64,000 bases of DNA from an uncultured Oscillospiraceae bacterium (GTDB taxonomy: Bacteria > Bacillota > Clostridia > Oscillospirales > Acutalibacteraceae), in the NCBI GenBank assembly GCA_900547105.1, contig URFL01000001.1, positions 186,001 to 250,000 on the forward strand, read 5' to 3'. A program made the position numbers and the translations under genes. This document shows positions 37,167 to 46,236 of this stretch, piece by piece (position 1 is the stretch's first letter; each line of letters begins with the position of its first letter). Under the pieces are notes generated by a model. The model worked only from the letters and a program-made list of their open reading frames with translations. It was not told the origin of the DNA and searched no databases.

Positions 37167-38399
37167 ATGAAACAGTATGTGATCATCGGCAACTCCATCG
37201 CCGCTGTCGGGGCGATCGAAAGCATTCGCCGCGTGGATACCGAAGGCGCGATCACGGTTGTGTCGCAAGAACCACACGCGGTATACGGTCGCCCGCTTAT
37301 TTCCTACTGGCTGTGGGGCAAAACCGACCGCGAGCGGATGAATTACCGCCCAGCGGATTTTTACGAAAAAAACGGCGTCACGCTGCTGCTGGGCAAAACC
37401 GCTGCGGCGATCGATCCCAAAGCGCAGACCGTTTCGCTGGAAAGCGGCGAAGTGCTTCCCTATGACGAGCTGCTGGTCGCCACCGGTTCGCGGCCGTTTG
37501 TGCCGCCCATGCAAGGACTGGACACCGTTGATAAGGTGTTTTCCTTTATGACGCTGGACGATGCCGCCGCGCTGGGTGAAGCGATCACCTCGGAATCCCG
37601 CGTGTTGATCGTGGGGGCAGGCTTGATCGGACTGAAATGCGCCGAAGGTATTCACGAACGGGTCAAGGAGATCACGGTGGTGGATATGGCGGACCGCATT
37701 CTGCCCAGCGTGCTGGACGAAGCGTCCTCCAAACGGGTACAGACCTATTTGGAACAGAAAGGGCTGCGGTTTATGCTGTCGGACAGTGCCGCAGCGTTTG
37801 ATAAACATCAGGTCACGCTGAAAAGCGGAAAAACGATTGATTTTGACATTTTGGTGCTGGCTGTCGGTGTGCGACCCAACACCGAACTGGTGGCGCAGGC
37901 GGGTGGCGAGGTTGCACGCGGCATCGTGGCGGATACCTCCGGACGCACCAGCCTGCCGCATGTGTACGCAGCGGGAGATTGCTGCGAAAGCTATGATATT
38001 ACCGCCGGTCAACGGCGGGTGCTGGCGCTGCTGCCCAATGCCTATCGGCAGGGCGAAGCCGCCGGTTATGCCATGGCGGGCGAAGAAAAACCGTTTGATA
38101 CAGCGATGCCCTTAAATGCTGTTGGATTTATGGGGTTGCATATTGTGACCGCGGGGAGTTATAATGGGAAGAAGAGCGTGATCGAAAACGAAGAGGATTA
38201 TCGGTGCTTCTTTGTGCAGGATGGCGTTCTGAACGGTATGATCCTGATCGGCGATGTTCGTCGTGCGGGCATTTACACCTCCCTTATCCGCAATCGTACC
38301 CCGCTGGATACGGTGGATTTTGAAGCGATGAAACGGCATCCGCAGTTGATGGCGTTTCCGCTGGCACAGCGCAAAGCAGCTCTGGCCAGCCGGCATTGA
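37167..38399 (+). CDS. NAD(P)/FAD-dependent oxidoreductase (glutamate synthase electron-input subunit)
   Basis: 410 residues of the pyridine nucleotide-disulphide oxidoreductase fold: an N-terminal FAD site (YVIIGNSIAAVGAIESIR), LLVATGSRPFVPP, an NAD(P) site (VLIVGAGLIGLKCAEGI) and a second FAD motif (PHVYAAGDCCESYD). It resembles NADH:rubredoxin/nitrite-reductase-type reductases more than canonical GltD, which it seems to replace here. It would feed electrons through the adjacent ferredoxin to GltB2 (inference from the operon). It lies 15 bases after the ferredoxin gene. Confidence 0.88.
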   Translation: MKQYVIIGNSIAAVGAIESIRRVDTEGAITVVSQEPHAVYGRPLISYWLWGKTDRERMNYRPADFYEKNGVTLLLGKTAAAIDPKAQTVSLESGEVLPYDELLVATGSRPFVPPMQGLDTVDKVFSFMTLDDAAALGEAITSESRVLIVGAGLIGLKCAEGIHERVKEITVVDMADRILPSVLDEASSKRVQTYLEQKGLRFMLSDSAAAFDKHQVTLKSGKTIDFDILVLAVGVRPNTELVAQAGGEVARGIVADTSGRTSLPHVYAAGDCCESYDITAGQRRVLALLPNAYRQGEAAGYAMAGEEKPFDTAMPLNAVGFMGLHIVTAGSYNGKKSVIENEEDYRCFFVQDGVLNGMILIGDVRRAGIYTSLIRNRTPLDTVDFEAMKRHPQLMAFPLAQRKAALASRH

Positions 38400-38415
38400 G
38401 AAGGAGGAATTACGC

Positions 38416-39144
38416 ATGGTGATACAGGCAGCGGATCTGTCGTACCGGCAGGTCAATCAGAAAATTCGCGGCAGCGCGGACGCGTGTGTGGAAGTGCGCG
38501 ACTGCTGCGGTCACCGCTTTGTGGCGGACGGTTCGTCCGGCAAAACGGTGGATATTTACGGAACACCCGGCAACGCGCTGGGCGCGTATCTGAACGGCAG
38601 CACCGTGCGGGTACATGGCAACGCGCAGGACGCAGTGGGTGACACCATGAACGAGGGCTTGATCGCGATCGACGGTATGGCGGGTGACGCTACCGGCTAT
38701 GCCATGCGCGGCGGACGTATCTTTGTGCATGGCGATATCGGCTATCGCGCGGGTATCCATATGAAAGCCTATCAGCAAAAGCAGCCGCTTTTGGTGGTCG
38801 GCGGCAAAGCCGGCAGCTTTTTGGGCGAATACCAGGCGGGCGGCACCATCGTGGTGCTGGGGCTTGGCTCCGAACAGGAGGCGGCGGCACCGGTCGGCAA
38901 TTTCTGCGGCGTCGGGATGCATGGCGGCAAAATCTTTATGCGTACTCGCACGCTTCCGGTGGATTTGTCGGATCGACTGATTGCCCGTCCGGCAGAAGAG
39001 AGCGACCTTGACGAGGTTCGTCCGGCGCTGGAGGAGTTTTGTGCGCTGTTCGCGGAGGATATGGACAACATCTTGTCTGAACAGTTTTATGTGATCACCC
39101 CCAACAGCCGCAACCCTTACAAACAGTTGTATACGGTATATTAA
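38416..39144 (+). CDS. Glutamate synthase GXGXG-domain subunit (GltB3-type)
   Basis: 242 residues forming the right-handed beta-helix of the glutamate synthase C-terminal domain. It has repeated glycine motifs GNALGAYLNGSTVRVHGNAQDAVG, GMAGDATGYAMRGGRIFVHGDIGYRAG and GGKAGSFLGEYQAGGTIVVLGL. In single-chain enzymes this domain lies after the FMN barrel and holds the complex together. Its presence as a separate gene completes the split enzyme. AAGGAGGAA ribosome site. Confidence 0.9.
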   Translation: MVIQAADLSYRQVNQKIRGSADACVEVRDCCGHRFVADGSSGKTVDIYGTPGNALGAYLNGSTVRVHGNAQDAVGDTMNEGLIAIDGMAGDATGYAMRGGRIFVHGDIGYRAGIHMKAYQQKQPLLVVGGKAGSFLGEYQAGGTIVVLGLGSEQEAAAPVGNFCGVGMHGGKIFMRTRTLPVDLSDRLIARPAEESDLDEVRPALEEFCALFAEDMDNILSEQFYVITPNSRNPYKQLYTVY

Positions 39145-39156
39145 GGAGACGAAGTT

Positions 39157-40455
39157 ATGAAAGACAGCGCGGCAGAGGTATTGCAGTTCGTGCGGGAAAA
39201 CGATGTCAAGTTTATCCGTTTGGCGTTTTGTGATATCACCGGAAGCCAGAAAAACATCGCCATTATGGCGCAGGAACTGCCGCGCGCCTTTGAACGGGGC
39301 ATCGGGTTTGAATCGCCCAATGTCCTCGGCTTGGAGCGTATCCAGCACGCGGATCTGTTTTTGGTGCCGGATTGCTCCACTATTTCCATTCTGCCGTGGC
39401 GCCCGGCGCACGAACGGGTCATGCGGATGTATTGTGATGTGTGCTATGCGGACGGAACACCGTTTGAAGATACCGGACGCGCCATTTTGCAGCAGGCGAC
39501 CCAACGTGCGGCGGATCTTGGTTATATCTGCCGGGTGGGAACGGAATGTGAGTTTTATCTATTCCGTACCGACGAAAACGGCAACCCCACCAACGAGCTG
39601 TTCGATCACGGCACCTATGCTGATATGGCACCGCTGGATCGCGGCGAAAACATTCGCCGCGAAATCTGCCTGGCGCTGGAAGCAATGGGGTTGCAGCCTG
39701 AAAGCTCCTATCACGAGCAGGGGCCCGGTCAGAACGAGGTGGATTTCCGCTATGCCGATGCGCTGACAGCGGCAGATAATTTTGTCACGTTCAAATCGGT
39801 GGTCAAAGCGATTGCCGCGCAAAACGGACTGTATGCGTCGTTTTTGCCGAAACCGCTGCCGGATCGCGCCGGAAACGGGTTGCATGTGCATCTGTCGCTG
39901 GCGCGGGGCGGCAAGAACCTGTTTGAGGTCAGTCCCCGCCATTCGGAGGACGCGGAAAGCTTTGTGCAGGGCATTTTGGATCAAACCGCCGATATCACGG
40001 CTTTTTTGAATCCGCTGACCAATTCCTACCGCCGGTTCGGATCGTTTGAAGCGCCCCATGCGGTGACATGGAGCCACCAAAACCGGTCGCAGCTGATTCG
40101 CATTCCCGCCTCCAGCGGCGAATCCAATCGCATGGAGCTGCGGTCGCCGGATCCGTCCTGCAACCCCTATCTGGCGTTTGCACTGCTGCTGCACGCGGGG
40201 CTGGACGGTATCGAGCAAAAGCGGAAGCTGACCGCCCCCAGCAGTGGGGAATCGGCGGAGGCCGAAGCGGCGCTTCTGCCGCAAAATCTGGGCGAGGCAT
40301 TGGAACGCGCGCAAAACAGCGCGTTTGTAACCCGCTGGCTGCCGAAAGGCGCGCGAGACAGCTATTTTGCTATCAAGCAGCGCGAATGGCAGCAATGCTG
40401 CGCGGCGGATGATTCTCTCGCGTGGGAACAACAACTCTTTTTCGGACGTATTTAA
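39157..40455 (+). CDS. glnA: Glutamine synthetase, type I
   Basis: 432 residues. Recognisable GSI elements are VKFIRLAFCDITGSQKN near the N-terminus, a GTECEFYLF metal-ligand strand, GPGQNEVDFRYADAL, GNGLHVHLSL (ammonium/glutamate region), SYRRFGSFEAPHAVTWSHQNRSQLIRIP and RMELRSPDPSCNPYLAFALLL. It makes glutamine and would supply the glutamate synthase encoded just upstream. It is a second, unrelated-type GS beside GSIII. It lies 12 bases after the GXGXG gene, in the same operon, and is followed by the ANTAR regulator. Confidence 0.94.
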   Translation: MKDSAAEVLQFVRENDVKFIRLAFCDITGSQKNIAIMAQELPRAFERGIGFESPNVLGLERIQHADLFLVPDCSTISILPWRPAHERVMRMYCDVCYADGTPFEDTGRAILQQATQRAADLGYICRVGTECEFYLFRTDENGNPTNELFDHGTYADMAPLDRGENIRREICLALEAMGLQPESSYHEQGPGQNEVDFRYADALTAADNFVTFKSVVKAIAAQNGLYASFLPKPLPDRAGNGLHVHLSLARGGKNLFEVSPRHSEDAESFVQGILDQTADITAFLNPLTNSYRRFGSFEAPHAVTWSHQNRSQLIRIPASSGESNRMELRSPDPSCNPYLAFALLLHAGLDGIEQKRKLTAPSSGESAEAEAALLPQNLGEALERAQNSAFVTRWLPKGARDSYFAIKQREWQQCCAADDSLAWEQQLFFGRI

Positions 40456-40488
40456 GATAAGCAGAGGACAGGGAAAGGGCGGTGACGT

Positions 40489-41055
40489 ATGGAGCGTGTT
40501 TTACTGGTGGCGGGCAGCCAAAAGGGACAGGATGTGCTGACCGAATGTTTGTCCGGCCTGGCGCCGTTTGAAATATGCTGCGTGCGCACCGGCGGCGAGG
40601 CGTGGCGTGAGATCACCGACCACAGCTTTTCTCTTGTCGTGATTCTGTCGCCGCTGCCGGACGGCAACGGTTACGATCTGGCGAAAATGGCGGCGGGTAC
40701 CACCGCGGGTGTGCTGCTGCTGGCCAAAGCCGAGCAGGCACGCGACCTGACCGCTCCCATGATGCAGGCGGGAGTGCTGGTGGTGCCGATTCCGCTGAAT
40801 CGCCGCTCGTTTGGCGATGCGGTCAATATGATGCTGGTGGTACATAGACGGTTGTCGTCGGCGGTGCCGCAAACCGAGCGTCTGCAGCAAAAGATTCGGG
40901 AGATCCGGATGGTGGATCGCGCCAAATGTCTGTTGATCCAATACGAAAAGATGACCGAAGAGCAAGCACATCGGTATATGGAACAAGAGGCGATGAACCG
41001 GCGGGTAACGCGGGTGAACATCGCCGAGGAAATATTGCAGTCTTACAGCGGCTGA
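40489..41055 (+). CDS. ANTAR-domain RNA-binding regulator with degenerate receiver
   Basis: 188 residues. The N-terminal part (about 1-115) has a receiver-like fold (ERVLLVAGSQKGQ, LVVILSPLPDGNGYDL, AGVLLLAKAEQA). However, the phospho-acceptor Asp at the end of strand 3 is Ser (VVILS), the acidic pair after strand 1 is missing, and the usual Lys in the KP motif is absent. A linking coiled coil (about 122-138) leads to the ANTAR domain (about 130-185: LQQKIREIRMVDRAKCLLIQ and MTEEQAHRYMEQEAMN). ANTAR proteins bind AnnGnn hexaloop hairpins and block terminators. Its place in the GOGAT-GS operon and the matching hairpins upstream of glnN, the glutamate synthase genes and amt make these its likely targets. 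Without a phosphorylation site, control by protein contact or ligand is likely. Confidence 0.9.
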   Translation: MERVLLVAGSQKGQDVLTECLSGLAPFEICCVRTGGEAWREITDHSFSLVVILSPLPDGNGYDLAKMAAGTTAGVLLLAKAEQARDLTAPMMQAGVLVVPIPLNRRSFGDAVNMMLVVHRRLSSAVPQTERLQQKIREIRMVDRAKCLLIQYEKMTEEQAHRYMEQEAMNRRVTRVNIAEEILQSYSG

Positions 41056-41101
41056 TACCAAAGACGGTGGCCGCGCATATCCAACGAAGGAGGAAGAAGC
41101 T

Positions 41102-42205
41102 ATGGGAACCCCAGTATATCTGGTACTGGAAAACGGGGAATACTGGCAGGGGGAGTCGTTTGGCGCCGCTGACCAGGATGTGACCGGTGAAGTAGTTTTC
41201 ACCACCGGTATGACCGGCTATTTGGAAACCTTGACCGACCCCAGCTATTGCGGACAGATGGTGGTGCAAACCTTCCCGCTGATCGGCAACTACGGGATCA
41301 TTCCCTCTGATTTTGAAAGCAACGGTGTTCATCCCGCCGCGTATATTGTTCGAGAATGGTGTCAACATCCCTCCAACTTTCGCTGCGAGGGGGATATTGA
41401 CGCCTTTTTAAAAGCCCAAAACATTCCCGGCATCGTGGGGATCGATACGCGGATGCTCACCAAACGCATCCGCGAACAAGGTGTGATGAACGGGCTTCTG
41501 ACCACCAAAGCGCCGCCGTATGACCAGGATACCCTGCAGCGGATCCGTTCGTATCGGCTGCAAGGAACCGTGGAGCAGGTCACCCGCCGCGAGGCGCAGA
41601 CCTATCCGGCCGAACAGGAGCGGTACCGGGTGGTGCTGTGGGACTTTGGTGCCAAGCAAAACATTGTGCGCGAGCTGAACAAACGCGGCTGCACCGTGAC
41701 GGCGGTGCCGGCGCATACCACTGCGGCGGACATTCTGGCGCTGAATCCGGACGGCATCATGCTTTCCAACGGTCCCGGTGATCCGGCGGACAATGAAGAC
41801 ATCATCCGCGAGCTGCACACCCTGTGCCAAGCGGCAATTCCCACCTTTGGCATTTGTCTGGGACATCAACTGCTGGCACTGGCAAACGGTGCCAAAACCG
41901 GTAAACTAAAATACGGTCACCGCGGCGCGAACCAACCGGTCAAGGAGCTCGAAACCGGTCGTGTGTATATCACCAGCCAAAACCATGGCTATGCTGTGCT
42001 TAGCGATACACTGCCGGATGGCGCAATAGAGGCGTTTATCAATGTCAACGACCAAACCTGCGAGGGTGTGCGTTATACCAATATGCCGGCGTTTTCGGTG
42101 CAGTTCCACCCCGAGGCCAGCGCCGGTCCGTTGGATACCGCCGGTTTGTTTGATGACTTTATCGCGTTGATGGAAAACGGGAAGGAGGAGCCGCAATGCC
42201 GTTGA
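41102..42205 (+). CDS. carA: Carbamoyl-phosphate synthase small subunit
   Basis: 367 residues. The N-terminal CPSase domain (YLVLENGEYWQGESFGA, VVFTTGMTGYLETLTDPSYCGQ) precedes a class I glutaminase with nucleophile C252 in FGICLGHQ and the late FSVQFHPEA. It supplies ammonia to CarB for pyrimidine and arginine synthesis. A strong AAGGAGG precedes the ATG at 41102. It overlaps carB by 10 bases and starts the carA-carB-dapF-pyrG-nadE-dapL run. Confidence 0.97.
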   Translation: MGTPVYLVLENGEYWQGESFGAADQDVTGEVVFTTGMTGYLETLTDPSYCGQMVVQTFPLIGNYGIIPSDFESNGVHPAAYIVREWCQHPSNFRCEGDIDAFLKAQNIPGIVGIDTRMLTKRIREQGVMNGLLTTKAPPYDQDTLQRIRSYRLQGTVEQVTRREAQTYPAEQERYRVVLWDFGAKQNIVRELNKRGCTVTAVPAHTTAADILALNPDGIMLSNGPGDPADNEDIIRELHTLCQAAIPTFGICLGHQLLALANGAKTGKLKYGHRGANQPVKELETGRVYITSQNHGYAVLSDTLPDGAIEAFINVNDQTCEGVRYTNMPAFSVQFHPEASAGPLDTAGLFDDFIALMENGKEEPQCR

Positions 42206-45200
42206 ATCCGAACATTCACAAAGTTTTGGTCATCGGGTCCGGTCCTATCGTGATCGGACAAGCTGCCGAATTTGACTACGCCGGCACCCAAGCGTGCCGC
42301 GCGCTGAAAGAAGAAGGGCTGGAGGTTGTGCTTGTCAACTCCAACCCTGCCACCATAATGACTGATGGCGCCATGGCGGATCATGTGTATATCGAACCGC
42401 TGACGCTGGATACCGTCAAGCGGATCATCCAAAAGGAAAAGCCGGATAGTCTGTTGTCTACACTTGGCGGGCAAACAGGGCTGACTTTGTCTATGCAGCT
42501 GGCCAAAGAGGGATTTTTGGAAAAGAACAATGTGCAGCTGCTGGGTGCGGTGCCTGAAACTATCGATAAAGCGGAAGATCGCCAGATGTTCAAAGATACG
42601 ATGGAGGCGATCGGTGAGCCGGTGATTCCGTCGCGTGTGGTCAACACGCTGGAGGATGCGCTGGCTTTCGGACAGGAGATCGGGTATCCGGTGATCGTGC
42701 GTCCCGCGTTTACACTGGGCGGCTCCGGCGGCGGTATTGCCAAAGACGAGAACGAATTGCGCGAGATCGCCGAGGGCGGTTTGCGTTTGTCGCCCATTAC
42801 CCAGATCTTGGTGGAAAAAGGCATCGCCGGATGGAAAGAGATCGAATTTGAAGTGATGCGCGATTCCGCCGGCAATGTGATCACGGTTTGCTCCATGGAA
42901 AACTTTGACCCTGTGGGTGTGCACACCGGCGACTCGGTGGTTATCGCCCCGGCGGTGACCCTTTCGGATAAAGAATACCAAATGCTGCGCAGCGCGGCAC
43001 TCAACATTATCACAGCGATGGGTATCGAGGGCGGCTGTAACTGCCAGTTCGCGCTGCATCCCGATAGCTTTGAATATGCGGTGATCGAGGTGAACCCCCG
43101 TGTGTCGCGGTCATCGGCACTGGCGTCCAAAGCGACCGGTTATCCGATCGCGCGGGTGGCCACCAAAATCGCGGTGGGCTACACGCTGGACGAAATTCGC
43201 AACGAAGTGACCGGCAAAACCACCGCCTGCTTTGAACCGGCGCTGGACTATGTGGTGGTCAAATTCCCCAAATGGCCGTTCGATAAGTTTGTGTATGCCC
43301 AGCGTCATCTGGGCACCCAGATGAAAGCCACCGGCGAGGTGATGGCGATCGGCCAAAGCTTTGAACAGGCCTTGCTGAAAGCGGTGCGCGGTGCGGAAAT
43401 ATCGCAGGATAGTCTGGCGATGCCCGCCATGCAGGAGCTGGACGATGCTGCGCTGCGGGACAAGATCGCGGCGCAGGATGACGAGCGCCTCTTCGCAGTA
43501 TACGAATGGATTCGCCGCGGGCTGTCCATTGACGATGTGCACGAGCTGACCAAGATCGACGAATGGTTCCTGTATAAGCTGGCGCACATCGCGCAGTTGG
43601 AACAGCGTATGGCGACCGAACCGTTGACCGATGCGTTTTACCATGAGCTCAAGCGGTACGGCTTTCCGGATACGGCGATTCGCCGCGTGACCGGACAAGG
43701 AAAGCTGCCCACTTTGCCGGCGGTTTACAAGATGGTGGATACCTGCGGTGCGGAATTTGATGCGGAAACGCCGTATTTCTACGCGACTTATGACAGCGAG
43801 GACGAGGCATCCGCGTTCATTCAGGAAAAGGGCAGCCAAAAGCCGGTGGTGATCGTGTTTGGTTCCGGTCCCATCCGCATCGGGCAGGGTATTGAGTTCG
43901 ACTATGCCTCAGTGCATTGCGTCTGGTCACTCAAAAAAGCGGGCTATGATGTGGTGATCGTCAACAACAACCCCGAAACGGTTTCCACCGATTTCAATAC
44001 CGCTGACCGGCTGTATTTTGAACCGCTGACCCCCGAAGATGTGCTGAATATTGTGCGGGTGGAGCGTCCGGTGGGCGCTGTGGTTGCGTTTGGCGGTCAA
44101 ACCGCGATCAAGCTGACCAAGTGCCTGGTGGAAAACGGCGTGCCGATCCTCGGTACCCCAGCCGACAGCATTGATGCGGCGGAGGATCGCGGCCGGTTCA
44201 ACGAGCTGCTGGATCGGCTGGGAATCAAAGCCCCGGCGGGCGATACTGTGTTTACTGAAGAAGAAGCGCTGCAAGCAGCGCGCCGGCTGGGTTATCCGGT
44301 GCTGATGCGTCCCAGCTATGTGCTGGGCGGTCAGAATATGATCATCGCTTTTTCGGACGAGGATATCCGCGAGTATATGAAGATCATTTTGGCACACGGT
44401 GTGGAAAATGCGGTGCTGATCGACAAATACCTGATGGGTATGGAACTGGAAGTGGATGCGATCTGTGATGGGGAAGAGGTACTCATTCCCGGCATTATGG
44501 AACATATTGAACGCGCGGGCATCCATTCCGGCGACTCCATTGCGGTGTACCCGGCATGGAACGTCTCGCCCAAACAGACCGAACAGTTGATTCATTATTC
44601 CACCGAGCTGGCGTTGGCGCTGCACACCAAGGGTCTGGTCAACATCCAGTATGTGATTCACGAAAACCGGATTTATGTGATCGAAGTGAATCCCCGCTCG
44701 TCGCGTACCGTGCCGTATATCAGCAAGGTGACCGGTGTGCCGATGGTGGATTTGGCCACCCGCACTATGCTGGGTGAAAAGCTGCGGGATATGGGGTATG
44801 GCACCGGTTTGTATCCGGCATCGCCGTATTATGCCGTGAAGGTGCCGGTGTTCTCGTTTGAAAAGCTGATGGATGTGGATACCCAACTGGGGCCGGAGAT
44901 GAAATCCACCGGCGAAGTGCTTGGCATCGGCCATACGATGGAGGAAGCCATCTACAAAGGATTGCTGGCTGCCGGGTACCATATGGAAACGCGCGGCGGC
45001 GTGTTGGTGACGGTGCGCGATTCGGATAAAGCGGAAATCGCGGATGTGGTGCGGCAGTATGCCCAGTTAGGATTCCAGCTTTACGCGACCAAAGGCACCG
45101 CCAAGGTGCTGCGCGACAACGGTATGCAGGTGACCGAGGTCAACAAGATCCACGAATCGGACGAAAACACCATGACGCTGCTGGAAAGCGGCAAGATCCA

Positions 45201-46236
45201 GTATATTTTGTCCACCTCAGCCAAGGGGCGTATTCCGGCACGCGACAGCGTGAAGCTGCGCCGCAAGGCGGTAGAGCGGGGCATTCCGTGCCTGACAGCA
45301 CTGGATACGGCGTCAGCGCTGGCTTCCAGTATGAAGAGCCGTTACCGCCCCGGCAGCATCGAGCTGGTAGATATCAACCATATGAGGAGAGAGAGCATGA
45401 AACTATCCTTTGTCAAAATGCAGGGCTGTGGCAATGATTACATTTATTTCGATTGCTTTGATCAAACGGTACGCGATCCCGAAACGCTGAGTGTGCGGTT
45501 GTCCAAATTCCATACCGGTATCGGCGGCGACGGCGTGATTTTGATCAACCCGTCGGAGGTGGCGGACGCGCAGATGCGCATCTTCAATCTGGATGGCAGC
45601 GAAGGCAAGATGTGCGGCAACGGTATCCGTTGCGTGGGCAAATATCTGTACGACAGTGGTCGGGTGCATCGCGAAACCATGACTGTCGATACGCTGAGCG
45701 GTATCAAAACGCTGAAGCTGTCGGTGCGTGACGGCAAAACCAAAGCGGTCACGGTGGATATGGGACAAGCGGTGCTGACACCGGAGAAGATTCCGGTCAA
45801 GCTGTCCGGCGACCAGATTGTGAAAACACCGGTCACCATTGGGGATCGTGAGTGGGAGATCACCTGTGTATCGATGGGCAATCCCCATTGCGTGGTATTT
45901 GTAGATCATGTGGATACCTTCCCGCTGGAAAGTGTGGGGCAGCAGTTCGAGTGGCACCCGCTGTTCCCCGAAGGGGTCAACACCGAGTTTGTAAAAGTGA
46001 TCGATCGCCACACCTTGAAAATGCGGGTGTGGGAGCGGGGCAGCGGCGAAACGCTGGCTTGCGGTACCGGTGCCTGCGCCACGGCGGTGGCTGCCGTGCT
46101 GAATGGGTATTGCGATAAAAACGAGGATATTACCGTGAAGCTGCGGGGTGGCGATCTGATCATTCGCTATACGGATGACACGGTCTGGATGACCGGCGCG
46201 GCGGAAACGGTGTTTACAGGGGAGGTAGAAATCTAA
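42196..46236 (+). CDS. carB: Carbamoyl-phosphate synthase large subunit reading in frame into DapF
   Basis: One open frame of 1346 codons. Residues 1-1067 are a complete CarB of normal length: two ATP-grasp halves starting GSGPIVIGQAAEFDYAGTQACRAL and GSGPIRIGQGIEFDYASVHCVWSL, and a C-terminal allosteric MGS-like domain ending TALDTASALASSMKSRYRPGS. CarB makes carbamoyl phosphate from bicarbonate, ATP and CarA-delivered ammonia. No stop codon separates it from the diaminopimelate epimerase that follows in the same frame (Met1068 onward). Either a true CarB-DapF fusion is made, or both a readthrough fusion and free DapF from an internal ribosome site. An assembly indel is unlikely because both halves share one intact frame. 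Confidence 0.88.
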   Translation: MPLNPNIHKVLVIGSGPIVIGQAAEFDYAGTQACRALKEEGLEVVLVNSNPATIMTDGAMADHVYIEPLTLDTVKRIIQKEKPDSLLSTLGGQTGLTLSMQLAKEGFLEKNNVQLLGAVPETIDKAEDRQMFKDTMEAIGEPVIPSRVVNTLEDALAFGQEIGYPVIVRPAFTLGGSGGGIAKDENELREIAEGGLRLSPITQILVEKGIAGWKEIEFEVMRDSAGNVITVCSMENFDPVGVHTGDSVVIAPAVTLSDKEYQMLRSAALNIITAMGIEGGCNCQFALHPDSFEYAVIEVNPRVSRSSALASKATGYPIARVATKIAVGYTLDEIRNEVTGKTTACFEPALDYVVVKFPKWPFDKFVYAQRHLGTQMKATGEVMAIGQSFEQALLKAVRGAEISQDSLAMPAMQELDDAALRDKIAAQDDERLFAVYEWIRRGLSIDDVHELTKIDEWFLYKLAHIAQLEQRMATEPLTDAFYHELKRYGFPDTAIRRVTGQGKLPTLPAVYKMVDTCGAEFDAETPYFYATYDSEDEASAFIQEKGSQKPVVIVFGSGPIRIGQGIEFDYASVHCVWSLKKAGYDVVIVNNNPETVSTDFNTADRLYFEPLTPEDVLNIVRVERPVGAVVAFGGQTAIKLTKCLVENGVPILGTPADSIDAAEDRGRFNELLDRLGIKAPAGDTVFTEEEALQAARRLGYPVLMRPSYVLGGQNMIIAFSDEDIREYMKIILAHGVENAVLIDKYLMGMELEVDAICDGEEVLIPGIMEHIERAGIHSGDSIAVYPAWNVSPKQTEQLIHYSTELALALHTKGLVNIQYVIHENRIYVIEVNPRSSRTVPYISKVTGVPMVDLATRTMLGEKLRDMGYGTGLYPASPYYAVKVPVFSFEKLMDVDTQLGPEMKSTGEVLGIGHTMEEAIYKGLLAAGYHMETRGGVLVTVRDSDKAEIADVVRQYAQLGFQLYATKGTAKVLRDNGMQVTEVNKIHESDENTMTLLESGKIQYILSTSAKGRIPARDSVKLRRKAVERGIPCLTALDTASALASSMKSRYRPGSIELVDINHMRRESMKLSFVKMQGCGNDYIYFDCFDQTVRDPETLSVRLSKFHTGIGGDGVILINPSEVADAQMRIFNLDGSEGKMCGNGIRCVGKYLYDSGRVHRETMTVDTLSGIKTLKLSVRDGKTKAVTVDMGQAVLTPEKIPVKLSGDQIVKTPVTIGDREWEITCVSMGNPHCVVFVDHVDTFPLESVGQQFEWHPLFPEGVNTEFVKVIDRHTLKMRVWERGSGETLACGTGACATAVAAVLNGYCDKNEDITVKLRGGDLIIRYTDDTVWMTGAAETVFTGEVEI
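45397..46236 (+). CDS. dapF: Diaminopimelate epimerase, in frame with carB
   Basis: 279 residues if started at ATG 45397, which is preceded by AGGAGAG, a good ribosome site inside the carB frame. It interconverts LL- and meso-diaminopimelate for lysine and peptidoglycan. The opening LSFVKMQGCGNDYIYFDCFD, the first catalytic Cys in MCGNGIRCVGKYL and the second in ETLACGTGACATAVAAVL are diagnostic, as is HTGIGGDGVILI. dapL, the preceding step of the same pathway, lies three genes downstream. Its stop overlaps the pyrG start as TAATG. Confidence 0.93.
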   Translation: MKLSFVKMQGCGNDYIYFDCFDQTVRDPETLSVRLSKFHTGIGGDGVILINPSEVADAQMRIFNLDGSEGKMCGNGIRCVGKYLYDSGRVHRETMTVDTLSGIKTLKLSVRDGKTKAVTVDMGQAVLTPEKIPVKLSGDQIVKTPVTIGDREWEITCVSMGNPHCVVFVDHVDTFPLESVGQQFEWHPLFPEGVNTEFVKVIDRHTLKMRVWERGSGETLACGTGACATAVAAVLNGYCDKNEDITVKLRGGDLIIRYTDDTVWMTGAAETVFTGEVEI

